A DNA stretch of 64,000 nt, from positions 50,467 to 114,466 of the forward strand of contig JBDZVM010000009.1 of the NCBI GenBank assembly GCA_040255675.1. The letters run 5' to 3'. The notes beneath the pieces are model-generated. The model had not been told where the DNA came from and searched no databases. It saw only the letters and a list, made by a program, of their open reading frames with translations. This stretch comes from JBDZVM01 sp040255675. GTDB taxonomy: Bacteria > Actinomycetota > Actinomycetes > Acidothermales > Acidothermaceae. Of this stretch, positions 50,778 through 59,010 are shown one piece after another. Each line of letters begins with the position of its first letter. Within the stretch, counting starts at the first letter, position 1. Both the position numbers and the translations under genes were made by a program.

Positions 50778-52507
50778 GCGGCATCTTCGGCGGAAAGTTG
50801 CGACCGCACGATTTCGGCATACGCGGCACAATTTTCGAGCAACTCATCGTGTAGGCCCAGGCCGACGATCGAGCCGCCTTCGAGAACCACGATCTGGTCG
50901 GCATCGATGATTGTCGACACCCGTTGCGCGACGATCAGCACGGCGGCGTCGCGTGTTACCGGTCGCAAGGCGGCGCGTAGACGCGAATCGGTGCCGAGGT
51001 CGAGCGCCGAAAACGAATCGTCGAACAGGTAAATTTCCGGCCTGGCCACGAGCGCCCGGGCGATAGCGAGCCGTTGCCGCTGCCCGCCGGAGACGTTGGT
51101 TCCGCCTTGTGCGATCGGCGCTTCGAGCGAGCCTGGCATCTGCTCGACGAAATCTCGGGCCTGCGCGATTTCCAGCGCCTGCCACAATTCATCGTCGGTG
51201 GCGTCAGGATTTCCGTAGCGAAGGTTGCTCGCGATCGTGCCGGAAAACAGATACGCCCGCTGGGGTACGAGGCCGAGTTTGCTGTGCAGCACGTCTGGAT
51301 CGATGCGGCGTACGTCGACGCCGTCGACCAGCACCGCCCCCTCGGTGACGTCGAAGAGCCGAGGCACGAGGGAAAGGAGCGTCGTCTTTCCGGCGCCCGT
51401 ACTGCCGATGACGGCGGTTGTCTGCCCGGCTTCGACACGAAAAGAGATTCGCCGCAAGACGGGCTCGCTCGCGCCGGGGTAGCGGAAGGTGGCGTCGCGA
51501 AACTCGAGTTCGGCCTGTGCCGGCAACGTCGTTACGGGCGTCGAGGGCGGGACGACGGACGGCTCCGTGCGCAGCACTTCTTGGATGCGCTCGGCGCAAA
51601 CCGCGGCTCGCGGGACCATCATGAACATGAAGGTCGCCATCATCACCGACATGAGGATCAGCATGAGGTAGGTGAGAAAGGCGGTGAGCGCACCGATCTG
51701 CATCTCGCCGTCGTTGACGCGCGACGCGCCGAACCACAGCACCGCGACGATGGAGCCGTTCATCACGAACAACACGGTCGGGAAGATGAGGGCCATCAAC
51801 CGGCCGGTGCGAAGCGCGGTTTGAGTGAGGTCGACGTTTGCCTGGTGGAACCGCGTGACCTCGACTGGTTCGCGTACGAACGCCCGCACGACGCGAATGC
51901 CGGTGATTTGCTCGCGTAGCACGCGGTTGACGGTGTCGAGGCGCTTTTGCATCAACCGAAACGACGGCACCATGCGACGGATGATGAGCCCGATCGCGAC
52001 GATCAGGATGGGTACGCTCACGCCCATCAGCCATGACAGCCCGACGTCTTCGCGCAGGGCCATCACGATACCGCCCACGCACATGATCGGAGCGGCGACA
52101 AGCATCGTGCAGGTCGTGACGACCAGCATTTGCACCTGCTGCACGTCGTTGGTGTTGCGCGTGATCAGCGACGGCGCCCCGAACTGGCTTATTTCGCGGT
52201 TGGAGAAGGTGCCTACCCGGTGGAAAATAGAAGCCCGGACGTCGCGGCCGAAACTCATCGCGGTCTTGGCGCTGAAGTACACAGCGCCGACCGAGCAGAT
52301 TATTTGCACCAGTGTGATGGCGAGCATCCAGCCACCGGTCACGACGATGTAGCCGGTGTCGCCTTTCGCGATCCCGTTGTCGATGATGTCGGCGTTAAGG
52401 CTCGGCAGATAGAGGGCCGCGATGGTGCTGACCAGTTGGAGCATTACCACTGCGATCAAGAAGCTCGTATAGGGCCGCAGGTATTCGCGTGACAGCTTCA
52501 GCAGCAT
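50774..52507 (-). CDS. ABC exporter half-transporter, degenerate ATP site (subunit 1)
   Basis: 577 residues with six membrane helices (FLIAVVMLQLVSTIAALYLP, WMLAITLVQIICSVGAVYF) and an ATPase domain. Walker A is IGSTGAGKTTLLSL and the signature NVSGGQRQRLAIARAL. Walker B reads IYLFDDSFSALDLGTD, with Asp instead of the catalytic Glu. One degenerate site is the hallmark of heterodimeric exporters. ATG 52507 overlaps the TetR stop and its TGA overlaps the second half, giving an unbroken three-gene operon. Confidence 0.92.
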   Translation of the reverse strand: MLLKLSREYLRPYTSFLIAVVMLQLVSTIAALYLPSLNADIIDNGIAKGDTGYIVVTGGWMLAITLVQIICSVGAVYFSAKTAMSFGRDVRASIFHRVGTFSNREISQFGAPSLITRNTNDVQQVQMLVVTTCTMLVAAPIMCVGGIVMALREDVGLSWLMGVSVPILIVAIGLIIRRMVPSFRLMQKRLDTVNRVLREQITGIRVVRAFVREPVEVTRFHQANVDLTQTALRTGRLMALIFPTVLFVMNGSIVAVLWFGASRVNDGEMQIGALTAFLTYLMLILMSVMMATFMFMMVPRAAVCAERIQEVLRTEPSVVPPSTPVTTLPAQAELEFRDATFRYPGASEPVLRRISFRVEAGQTTAVIGSTGAGKTTLLSLVPRLFDVTEGAVLVDGVDVRRIDPDVLHSKLGLVPQRAYLFSGTIASNLRYGNPDATDDELWQALEIAQARDFVEQMPGSLEAPIAQGGTNVSGGQRQRLAIARALVARPEIYLFDDSFSALDLGTDSRLRAALRPVTRDAAVLIVAQRVSTIIDADQIVVLEGGSIVGLGLHDELLENCAAYAEIVRSQLSAEDAA

Positions 52508-53127
52508 CAGTTTCCTCTGGTCGAGGGAGGCGAGCACGCACGCGTGCCGTTGAGCACGAAGTCGACGATGTCGTTCGACGATATTGGCGTGTCGTGTTCG
52601 GAGATGACGGGGTGGCTGCTGGCGAACACCAACATGCGCAGCAACCTTGCCACATGGTCGGGCGGTACTCGCAACTCGTTTCGGTGCGGTTCGATCAGCG
52701 CCAGCACGGTCTTTTCGATCTCGTCGGGTTCCGAGGCGCGTCTGCGCGGATGCCTCTTGTGAAAGTCTGGCGACCGGGTCAGCACCATCATCAGCGTGAT
52801 GACGGAGGTGAGCCAGTTTCGGCTCACCTCGACGATGTGGGTCAGCGTGACCTCGAGCGAGGCGGCGGGTTCGATGGCGCGCAGTCGCGCCACCGCCGGC
52901 GCCGGATCGAGTGCCGCGTCGATCGCCGCAGCGAAAAGGCTTTCTTTGTCGGGAAACGCGCGAAAGATCGTGCCCTCGGCGACCCCGGCGGCATCGGCGA
53001 TTTGCCGAGTGGTGACGTCGAGCCCGTGGCGGCGCAGCAGCGGCAGTGTCGCGGCGACGAGTGCCGCACGCCGCTCCTTCGGTGGTAGCGCGCGCGCTCG
53101 GCGTTGGCAGGGCTTGGTTGAACTCAC
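52507..53127 (-). CDS. TetR family transcriptional regulator
   Basis: 206 residues. The helix-turn-helix is TTRQIADAAGVAEGTIFRAF, followed by PDKESLFAAAIDAAL. The C-terminal ligand domain is not assignable. GTG 53127 is chosen because the only upstream in-frame starts lie inside the operator palindrome. The gene heads an operon with both ABC halves and likely represses it until the transported compound binds. The -10 TACGTT ends 6 bases before the GTG. Confidence 0.93.
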   Translation of the reverse strand: MSSTKPCQRRARALPPKERRAALVAATLPLLRRHGLDVTTRQIADAAGVAEGTIFRAFPDKESLFAAAIDAALDPAPAVARLRAIEPAASLEVTLTHIVEVSRNWLTSVITLMMVLTRSPDFHKRHPRRRASEPDEIEKTVLALIEPHRNELRVPPDHVARLLRMLVFASSHPVISEHDTPISSNDIVDFVLNGTRACSPPSTRGN

Positions 53128-53133
53128 GCGGCT

Positions 53134-53139
53134 AACGTA
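53134..53139 (-). promoter_or_regulatory. -10 box of the tetR-ABC operon
   Basis: On the minus strand TACGTT ends 6 bases before GTG 53127, suggesting a leaderless transcript. The operator palindrome at 53144-53169 would cover the -35 position. Confidence 0.55.
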
Positions 53140-53143
53140 CCTC

Positions 53144-53169
53144 AATGAGTGAGTCCTCACTCACTCATT
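53144..53169. promoter_or_regulatory. TetR operator palindrome
   Basis: Perfect 11-bp arms AATGAGTGAGT (53144-53154) and ACTCACTCATT (53159-53169) separated by CCTC. TGAGTGA/TCACTCA arms are frequent operators of TetR repressors of exporter operons. The site overlaps the promoter of the adjacent tetR gene, so autoregulation is likely. Confidence 0.88.
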
Positions 53170-53256
53170 AGGTGATCGATGTCGACTTGATTCGACAACG
53201 TGGTCGTCGCGGTGCGCGTCATAGCCGGCGTCGGGGCAGCCACCGAGGGGGTTTCA

Positions 53257-54639
53257 GTGAGCGACTTCAGTTTGGAGCTGGGCAAGCGCGAGCACAACGG
53301 CGTCGGCTCGAAGATCACGAAGATTACCAAGTTCGCGACGGGTGCAGGGGTGGCAGCGTTGGCGGTCGTCCTGTCCGCCTGTGGATCCGGGGTCGCCGGC
53401 CCCCGTACGGCGGTGTCCACCCCGCCGACGTCGCCGTCCGCATCGCCGTCCGCGCCCACCCCGGCTTTGTCGCCGTCCGCGCCCACCCCGGCTTTGCCCG
53501 CTCCCGCGCCGTCCGGCACGGCATCCGGTCGGCCCGCGAACTCCGACGCGACGTTGCTCCACGCGAAGGTCGACACGCGAGCCGATGTGCCGTGGGGCGA
53601 CGTCGGTCCTGGCTGGTTCCTGGTGGTAGACGATTCGACCGCGGCGCTACCAGACGCAAAGCCGGGCACGCAGACACTGTGGCTGATCGCGCCAACAGGC
53701 GACCGCTACTCCATCATGTCTTGGCAGGCTGATGCGTCGTCACCGATGCTCGGTGCTGAGCTTGTCGATTGGTCGCCTGACGGCAAACGTGCGCTCGCTG
53801 TGAGTCTCACCGGTGGTTCCGGCGAACTCATCGAGGTCGATTTGACGAGTGGCACACTGCGCCGCGCCACCGCGCAGAACGTCACGGCCGCCGTTTACAC
53901 GCGGCCGATGGGCGCCAACATCGTGATCCGCACCGACGTCACCGGTGCCAACGGAGCCGTCGTCGGTTCGACGATCAGCCGCGGCGTCATCGTCGGCGAC
54001 GGCAAACCATTCGAGGTCAAGGCCACGCTGCTGCAAGGCGACGGAAGCGTTCAGGGTCTGGTCTATTCACCGGACGGCGCGACCCTTTACACGGGCGATC
54101 GAGGGTCGGTCTTGGCGATAAGCAACGCGGGCGGCAAGGCGCCGCTTACTCCGCCAGTTACTCTGCCCGTTCAACCAGACGCCGAGCTGTGCACGCCGCT
54201 GTCATGGTGGTCGCCGGGCACCCTGCTCGTCACGTGCGCGGCGGCTCAGGGTTTTCGGCTGTGGACCGTGCCGGTCGGCGGCGGCAGCCCCGCGGCAATG
54301 ACCGCGCCGCCGGGCAGCGAGGGTGTCGGCCTGGGCTACAGCAACGCCGTCCGAGCGAGTGGGATCACGCTGCTCCAGCATCCGCTCGGGTGCGGGGTCG
54401 AAGACATCCACCGGCTTGGCGCGGGCGGCGTCGGAACGAAGCTCGACGTGCAAGGCTCCCTCGGCAACGATCACATTGTCGGGACGGCGGGCGCCCGGGT
54501 CGCCGTCCGGTCGTCGACGGAATGTGAGATGCCGAGCTGGTTCGGATTCGTAGACGTGACGACGGGCGCGACGTCGATCGTGCTGCCCGGTTCGGCGGAG
54601 CACCGCGGCCCCGGGACGGCGCTGGCGTTCGATCGGTAA
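53257..54639 (+). CDS. Lipoprotein with propeller-like domain, paralogue of 47764-48739
   Basis: 460 residues from GTG 53257, with GAGGGGG 5-6 bases upstream. A long polar N-terminus precedes a hydrophobic stretch ending in the lipobox VLSACGS, so Cys would be lipid-modified. A Ser/Pro/Ala linker includes a 27-bp tandem duplication (53443-53496) encoding SPSAPTPAL twice. The rest is beta-rich with blade-like repeats (DWSPDGKRALAVSLTGG, YSPDGATLYTGDRGSVLAIS), as in TolB or lactonase-like propellers. It lies between the TetR operator and rpsB. Partner and ligand unknown. Confidence 0.8.
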   Translation: MSDFSLELGKREHNGVGSKITKITKFATGAGVAALAVVLSACGSGVAGPRTAVSTPPTSPSASPSAPTPALSPSAPTPALPAPAPSGTASGRPANSDATLLHAKVDTRADVPWGDVGPGWFLVVDDSTAALPDAKPGTQTLWLIAPTGDRYSIMSWQADASSPMLGAELVDWSPDGKRALAVSLTGGSGELIEVDLTSGTLRRATAQNVTAAVYTRPMGANIVIRTDVTGANGAVVGSTISRGVIVGDGKPFEVKATLLQGDGSVQGLVYSPDGATLYTGDRGSVLAISNAGGKAPLTPPVTLPVQPDAELCTPLSWWSPGTLLVTCAAAQGFRLWTVPVGGGSPAAMTAPPGSEGVGLGYSNAVRASGITLLQHPLGCGVEDIHRLGAGGVGTKLDVQGSLGNDHIVGTAGARVAVRSSTECEMPSWFGFVDVTTGATSIVLPGSAEHRGPGTALAFDR

Positions 54640-54849
54640 ACTACCTGTGGGGTCCGGCTCGTCCGGATCTACATCACACGCCCTGACCGCTGATCGTCGG
54701 TGGTCGCCTGCTCGGTGCCTTCGAGGTCGAAGGTGTCACGGCACGAGGGCGGAGGCGCGGCCGCTGACCGGCGTCCGCGAAGAACCGAGACATGCGCCGT
54801 GCGCAAGGTCGCGACCGACCGAAGCTGGCGCGAGAAGGAGCGATCGGCC

Positions 54850-55686
54850 ATGGCCGTCGTCAGTATGAAAGAGCTGCTCGCCAGCGGCGTTCACTTCGGG
54901 CATCAGACCCGGCGCTGGAACCCGAAGATGAAGCGGTTCATCTTCACCGAGCGCAACGGCATCTACATCATCGACTTGCAGCAGTCGCTGGGCTACATCG
55001 ACAACGCGTACGAGTTCGTCAAGGAGACCGTGGCGCACGGCGGCACGATCTTGTTCGTCGGTACCAAGAAACAGGCGCAGGAGGCCGTCGCCCAGCAGGC
55101 CACGCGCGTGGGCATGCCTTACGTCAACCAGCGTTGGCTCGGTGGCATGCTCACCAACTTCTCCACGGTCTACAAGCGGTTGCAGCGGCTGAAGGAGCTC
55201 GAGGCGCTCGAGCAGAGCGGTCCGAACTACGGCCAGCGCACCAAGAAGGAAGCACTCGTTTTGCAGCGCGAGAAGGAGAAGCTGCAAAAGACCCTCGGCG
55301 GTATTCGCGACATGAGCCGCGTGCCCAGTGCTGTCTGGGTGGTCGACACCAAGAAGGAGCACATCGCGGTCGGCGAGGCGCGCAAGCTCGGCATCCCTGT
55401 CGTCGCGATTCTCGACACCAACTGCGACCCCGACGAAGTCGACTACAAGATTCCCGGCAACGACGACGCGATCCGCTCGGTCAGCCTGCTCACGCGAGTG
55501 GTCGCCGACGCCGTCGCCGACGGCCTGATGGCCCGCGTCGCGGCCCGCACCGCCGAAGGCAAGGCCGAGGGCGAGTCGGGCGCGGAACTCGCCGGCGACG
55601 AGCCGTTGGCCGACTGGGAACGCGAGCTGCTCGAGCGCGAGGGTTCTGTCGCGGGAGAACCCGCGGCCGCCCAACCGGCGGAATAG
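54850..55686 (+). CDS. rpsB: 30S ribosomal protein S2
   Basis: 278 residues. MKELLASGVHFGHQTRRWNP, IYIIDLQQSLGYIDNAYEFV, LFVGTKKQAQEAVAQQATR, YVNQRWLGGMLTNFSTVYKR and LDTNCDPDEVDYKIPGNDDA define S2. A 40-residue acidic tail ends it. AAGGAG at 54834-54839 precedes ATG 54850 by 10 bases. The 210-base leader from the lipoprotein stop includes TAAACT near 54637 as a possible -10. It begins the rpsB-tsf-pyrH-frr-cdsA cluster. Confidence 0.97.
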   Translation: MAVVSMKELLASGVHFGHQTRRWNPKMKRFIFTERNGIYIIDLQQSLGYIDNAYEFVKETVAHGGTILFVGTKKQAQEAVAQQATRVGMPYVNQRWLGGMLTNFSTVYKRLQRLKELEALEQSGPNYGQRTKKEALVLQREKEKLQKTLGGIRDMSRVPSAVWVVDTKKEHIAVGEARKLGIPVVAILDTNCDPDEVDYKIPGNDDAIRSVSLLTRVVADAVADGLMARVAARTAEGKAEGESGAELAGDEPLADWERELLEREGSVAGEPAAAQPAE

Positions 55687-55782
55687 CCGCCTCGGGCGAC
55701 GAGTTTCGTCCCCGGGCCAGCGCGAACCGCGTGAAGGCCCACATCGATGATCCGAACGATTTCGAAGGACGACGAACCAACC

Positions 55783-56613
55783 ATGGCCAACTACACCACC
55801 GCCGACGTGAAGCGCCTTCGCGAGCTAACCGCCGCCGGCATGATGGATTGCAAGAAAGCGCTCGATGAGACCGACGGTGACTTCGACAAGGCCGTCGAGA
55901 TCCTGCGCATCAAGGGCGCGAAAGACGTCGGCAAGCGCGCTGAGCGCACCACTGCCAACGGCCTCGTTGCCGCCTCGACCGATGGCGGCTCCGGCGTGCT
56001 CGTCGAGTTGAAGTGCGAGACCGACTTCGTCGCCAAAGGCGAGCGATTCCAGGCACTCGGCGCCACGCTCGTCAAGGCGTTGGCCGGCTCCGACGCGACC
56101 GACTCCGAGGGTTTGCTCGGGGCCGACGCCGACGGCCGCAAGGTTGCGGAGTTGATCGAAGAGAACAGCGCCGCGCTCGGCGAGAAGATCGAGCTGGGCC
56201 GGGTCGCCAAATTCAACGGCGTCGCGGTCGTGAGCTACCTGCACAAGACGAGCCCAGACTTGCCGCCGCAGCTCGGCGTGCTCGTCGAACTGTCGGCCGC
56301 GAACGCCGAAGCGGGCAAGGACGTCGCACAGCACATCGCCGCTTTCTCGCCGTCCTATCTGACTCGCGACGACGTGCCGGCCGACGTCGTCGAGAACGAG
56401 CGACGCATCGCGGAGGCCACCTCCCGCGAGGAAGGCAAGCCCGAGGCGGCGCTGCCGAAGATCGTTGAGGGCCGTATCAACGGTTTCTTCAAGGACACCG
56501 TGCTCGTCGAGCAGGCGTTCGCCAAAGACTCGAAGAAGGCGGTCAAGCAGGTGCTCGACGAGGCGGGCGTGCAAGTCGTGCGCTTCGCCCGTTTCCGCGT
56601 GGGGCAGTCCTAG
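55783..56613 (+). CDS. tsf: Translation elongation factor Ts
   Basis: 276 residues. It recycles EF-Tu by nucleotide exchange. The N-terminal UBA-like segment with VKRLRELTAAGMMDCKKALD and FDKAVEILRIKGAKDVGKRA, the core LKCETDFVAKGERFQALG, and VVSYLHKTSPDLPPQLGVLV followed by ELSAAN are present. ATG 55783 gives the family N-terminus MANYTTADVK. It lies 96 bases after rpsB. Confidence 0.97.
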   Translation: MANYTTADVKRLRELTAAGMMDCKKALDETDGDFDKAVEILRIKGAKDVGKRAERTTANGLVAASTDGGSGVLVELKCETDFVAKGERFQALGATLVKALAGSDATDSEGLLGADADGRKVAELIEENSAALGEKIELGRVAKFNGVAVVSYLHKTSPDLPPQLGVLVELSAANAEAGKDVAQHIAAFSPSYLTRDDVPADVVENERRIAEATSREEGKPEAALPKIVEGRINGFFKDTVLVEQAFAKDSKKAVKQVLDEAGVQVVRFARFRVGQS

Positions 56614-56689
56614 GGCAGACTCGCCACAGCGAGATGTTGCGCAGCTAGCGGCTTGCAGCGGCGCCGGGCAGCCACCGAGAGGGGACCAC

Positions 56690-57442
56690 GTGACCGGAAA
56701 CGACGTCGAGGGTTCGGGTGCCCGGCCGATCTACCACCGGGTGCTGCTCAAGCTGTCGGGGGAGTCGTTCGCCGGCGACGGCGCACTCGGCGTCGACCCC
56801 GACGTTGTCGCCTCGCTGGCTCGCCAGATCGCTGACGTTGTGGCCGAAGGAGTTCAAGTTGCCGTCGTCATCGGCGGCGGCAACTTCTTCCGCGGCGCCG
56901 AGTTGTCGGTGCGTGGCATGGATCGCGCGCGCTCCGACTACATGGGCATGCTCGGCACCGTGATGAATTGCCTTGCATTACAGGATTTTTTGGAGAAGGC
57001 CGGCGTCGACACCCGGGTGCAAACCGCAATCACGATGGGCCAGGTGGCCGAGCCGTACATTCCGCGGCGGGCCATCCGGCATCTCGAGAAGGGCCGGGTC
57101 GTCATCTTCGGCGCCGGGCTCGGCGCGCCGTACTTCTCCACCGACACCACCGCCGCGCAGCGTGCGCTCGAGATCGGCGCGCAGGTAGTGCTGATGGCAA
57201 AGTCGGTCGACGGCGTCTACGACAGCGACCCGAAGACCAACCCGGAGGCGGTGCGCTTCGACGCGCTCGACTACGACGAGGTGCTCGCCCGCGACCTCAA
57301 GTTCGCTGACGCCACCGCGATTTCGCTGTGCCGCGACAACGCGTTGCCCATCGTCGTTTTCGATTTGCGTGAAGATGGAAACATCGGCCGCGCCGTCCAT
57401 GGTGAAAAGATCGGCACCGTCGTGTCGGCGGGCGGCCACTGA
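56690..57442 (+). CDS. pyrH: Uridylate kinase
   Basis: 250 residues. It phosphorylates UMP to UDP in pyrimidine synthesis and belongs to the amino acid kinase fold. HRVLLKLSGESFAGDGALGV, VVIGGGNFFRGAEL, DYMGMLGTVMNCLALQDFLE, GRVVIFGAGLGAPYFSTDT and LMAKSVDGVYDSDPKTNPEA are diagnostic. GTG 56690 has GAGAGGGG upstream. It sits between tsf and frr as in most bacteria. Confidence 0.97.
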   Translation: MTGNDVEGSGARPIYHRVLLKLSGESFAGDGALGVDPDVVASLARQIADVVAEGVQVAVVIGGGNFFRGAELSVRGMDRARSDYMGMLGTVMNCLALQDFLEKAGVDTRVQTAITMGQVAEPYIPRRAIRHLEKGRVVIFGAGLGAPYFSTDTTAAQRALEIGAQVVLMAKSVDGVYDSDPKTNPEAVRFDALDYDEVLARDLKFADATAISLCRDNALPIVVFDLREDGNIGRAVHGEKIGTVVSAGGH

Positions 57443-57473
57443 ACCGTCGTCCTTCTTTGACTAGGAGTTCACT

Positions 57474-58031
57474 GTGATCGACGAGACGCTCCTCGAAGGC
57501 GAGGAGAAGATGGAAAAGGCGGTCAGCGTCGCCAAGGAGAGCTTCAGCGCGATTCGCACTGGGCGGGCGCATCCGGCTATGTTCTCGAAGGTCACGGTCG
57601 ACTACTACGGCACCCCGACGCCGCTGAACCAGCTTGCCGGCTTCACCGTCGCCGATGCCCGCATGATTGTTATCGCGCCGTACGACAAGAGTTCGTTGCG
57701 GTCGATCGAAAAGGCGATTCGCGACTCTGACTTGGGCGTCAACCCCACTGATGATGGCACCGTGATCAGGGTCACCGTGCCGCAACTGACCGAAGAACGC
57801 CGCCGCGACTACATCAAAGTCGCGCGCAACGAAGCCGAAGAGACGCGCGTCTCGATTCGCAACATCCGCCGCCACACCAAGGAAGCTCTCGACAAGTTGC
57901 AAAAGGACGGCGAGGTCGGCGAAGACGACGTCCGTCGCGCGGAAAAAGAACTCGACGACCTCACGCACAAGTATGTCGCGCAGGTAGACGAGTTGCTCAA
58001 GAACAAAGAAACCGAACTGCTCGAGGTTTGA
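57474..58031 (+). CDS. frr: Ribosome recycling factor
   Basis: 185 residues, the standard length. With EF-G it splits post-termination ribosomes. SAIRTGRAHPAMFSKVTVDY, GTPTPLNQLAGFTVADARM, IRDSDLGVNPTDDGTVIRV and TEERRRDYIKVARNEAEETR define it. GTG 57474 follows TAGGAG by 6 bases. Confidence 0.98.
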   Translation: MIDETLLEGEEKMEKAVSVAKESFSAIRTGRAHPAMFSKVTVDYYGTPTPLNQLAGFTVADARMIVIAPYDKSSLRSIEKAIRDSDLGVNPTDDGTVIRVTVPQLTEERRRDYIKVARNEAEETRVSIRNIRRHTKEALDKLQKDGEVGEDDVRRAEKELDDLTHKYVAQVDELLKNKETELLEV

Positions 58032-58056
58032 GCTTTCTCTCCCTTCGATTCCCTCG

Positions 58057-58902
58057 ATGACCACAATGGCGGACGCCGAAGAGCAGTCGACACCTGCGCC
58101 CAAGGCGGGCCGTAACCTCCCTGCCGCTATTGGGGTTGGCGTCTTGATGGGCGCCGTACTGCTCGCCACGCTTTTCACGGTGCGCTGGGCATTTGTTGGG
58201 CTGGTCGCCCTGGCCGTGATGGTCGCCGTCTTCGAGGTGAGCCGCGCGCTTGGTGGTGTGCTGCCGCGGCTTCCTTTGGTTGCCGGCTCAGTAGTCGTGG
58301 TGGTGGCGACCTACGTCGGCGGCACCTCCGCAATGGTTGTCGCCGCGTTGCTTTTCGTCGTGGCTCTCGTTGTTGTTCTCGCCGTCGCCGTTGGGCCGGA
58401 GCGACTTCCGGATATCGCGGCCAGCGTGTTCGTGGCTTGCTATGTCGCGTTTCTCGCGAGCTTTGCCGTGTTGCTAGCGGTGCCTGACGACGGCCCGCGT
58501 CGTGTCGTCGCGCTCGTCGCGACCGTCGCGTGCAGCGACACGTTTGGCTACGTCGTAGGGGTCTTTCTCGGCAAGCATCGTATGGCGCCTTCCGTCAGCC
58601 CGAAGAAATCGTGGGAGGGATTCGGCGGTTCCGTCGTCGCGTGTTGCGTGTGCGGCGGGTTGTTGCTTCCTCTTACGCTGCACGGCACGTGGTGGCAGGG
58701 CGTCGTCTTCGGTTTGGCGATTGTCGTCGCCGCGACTCTCGGCGATTTGGGCGAGTCGATGCTCAAGCGCGACCTGGGCATCAAAGACATGGGTCATTTG
58801 CTGCCCGGCCACGGCGGCGTGATGGACCGACTCGACGCCATGCTGTTCGCGGCGCCCGTCGCGTGGGCGCTGCTGACCGCTTTCATTGCGTGGCCGAGCT
58901 AG
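58057..58902 (+). CDS. cdsA: Phosphatidate cytidylyltransferase CdsA
   Basis: 281 residues with about eight membrane helices. It makes CDP-diacylglycerol, precursor of all phospholipids. The signature appears as LGDLGESMLKRDLGIKDMGH and LLPGHGGVMDRLDAMLFAAP, with SPKKSWEGFGGSV earlier. ATG 58057 or ATG 58066 may start it. It ends the rpsB-to-cdsA cluster and converges on glyA. Confidence 0.96.
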   Translation: MTTMADAEEQSTPAPKAGRNLPAAIGVGVLMGAVLLATLFTVRWAFVGLVALAVMVAVFEVSRALGGVLPRLPLVAGSVVVVVATYVGGTSAMVVAALLFVVALVVVLAVAVGPERLPDIAASVFVACYVAFLASFAVLLAVPDDGPRRVVALVATVACSDTFGYVVGVFLGKHRMAPSVSPKKSWEGFGGSVVACCVCGGLLLPLTLHGTWWQGVVFGLAIVVAATLGDLGESMLKRDLGIKDMGHLLPGHGGVMDRLDAMLFAAPVAWALLTAFIAWPS

Positions 58903-58914
58903 GTCGCTTCGCCG

Positions 58915-59002
58915 AGTTGATCACGTTCAGGGGGATAACTCGACCTTTATGAGGCCTGCGGCGCGCATGAGGCACGCGTTACCTGCCCGAACGTGATCAA
59001 CT
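58915..59002. repeat. Long hairpin between convergent cdsA and glyA
   Basis: Perfect 14-bp arms AGTTGATCACGTTC (58915-58928) and GAACGTGATCAACT (58989-59002) enclose 60 bases. Inside, GGGGATAAC and GTTACCTGCCC give weaker additional pairing. It fills almost the whole gap between the two stop codons. It shares TGATCACG ends with the 50-bp palindromes at 8346 and 36654 but not their core. A bidirectional terminator or mobile palindrome are both possible. Confidence 0.8.
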
Positions 59003-59010
59003 TGGATCGG

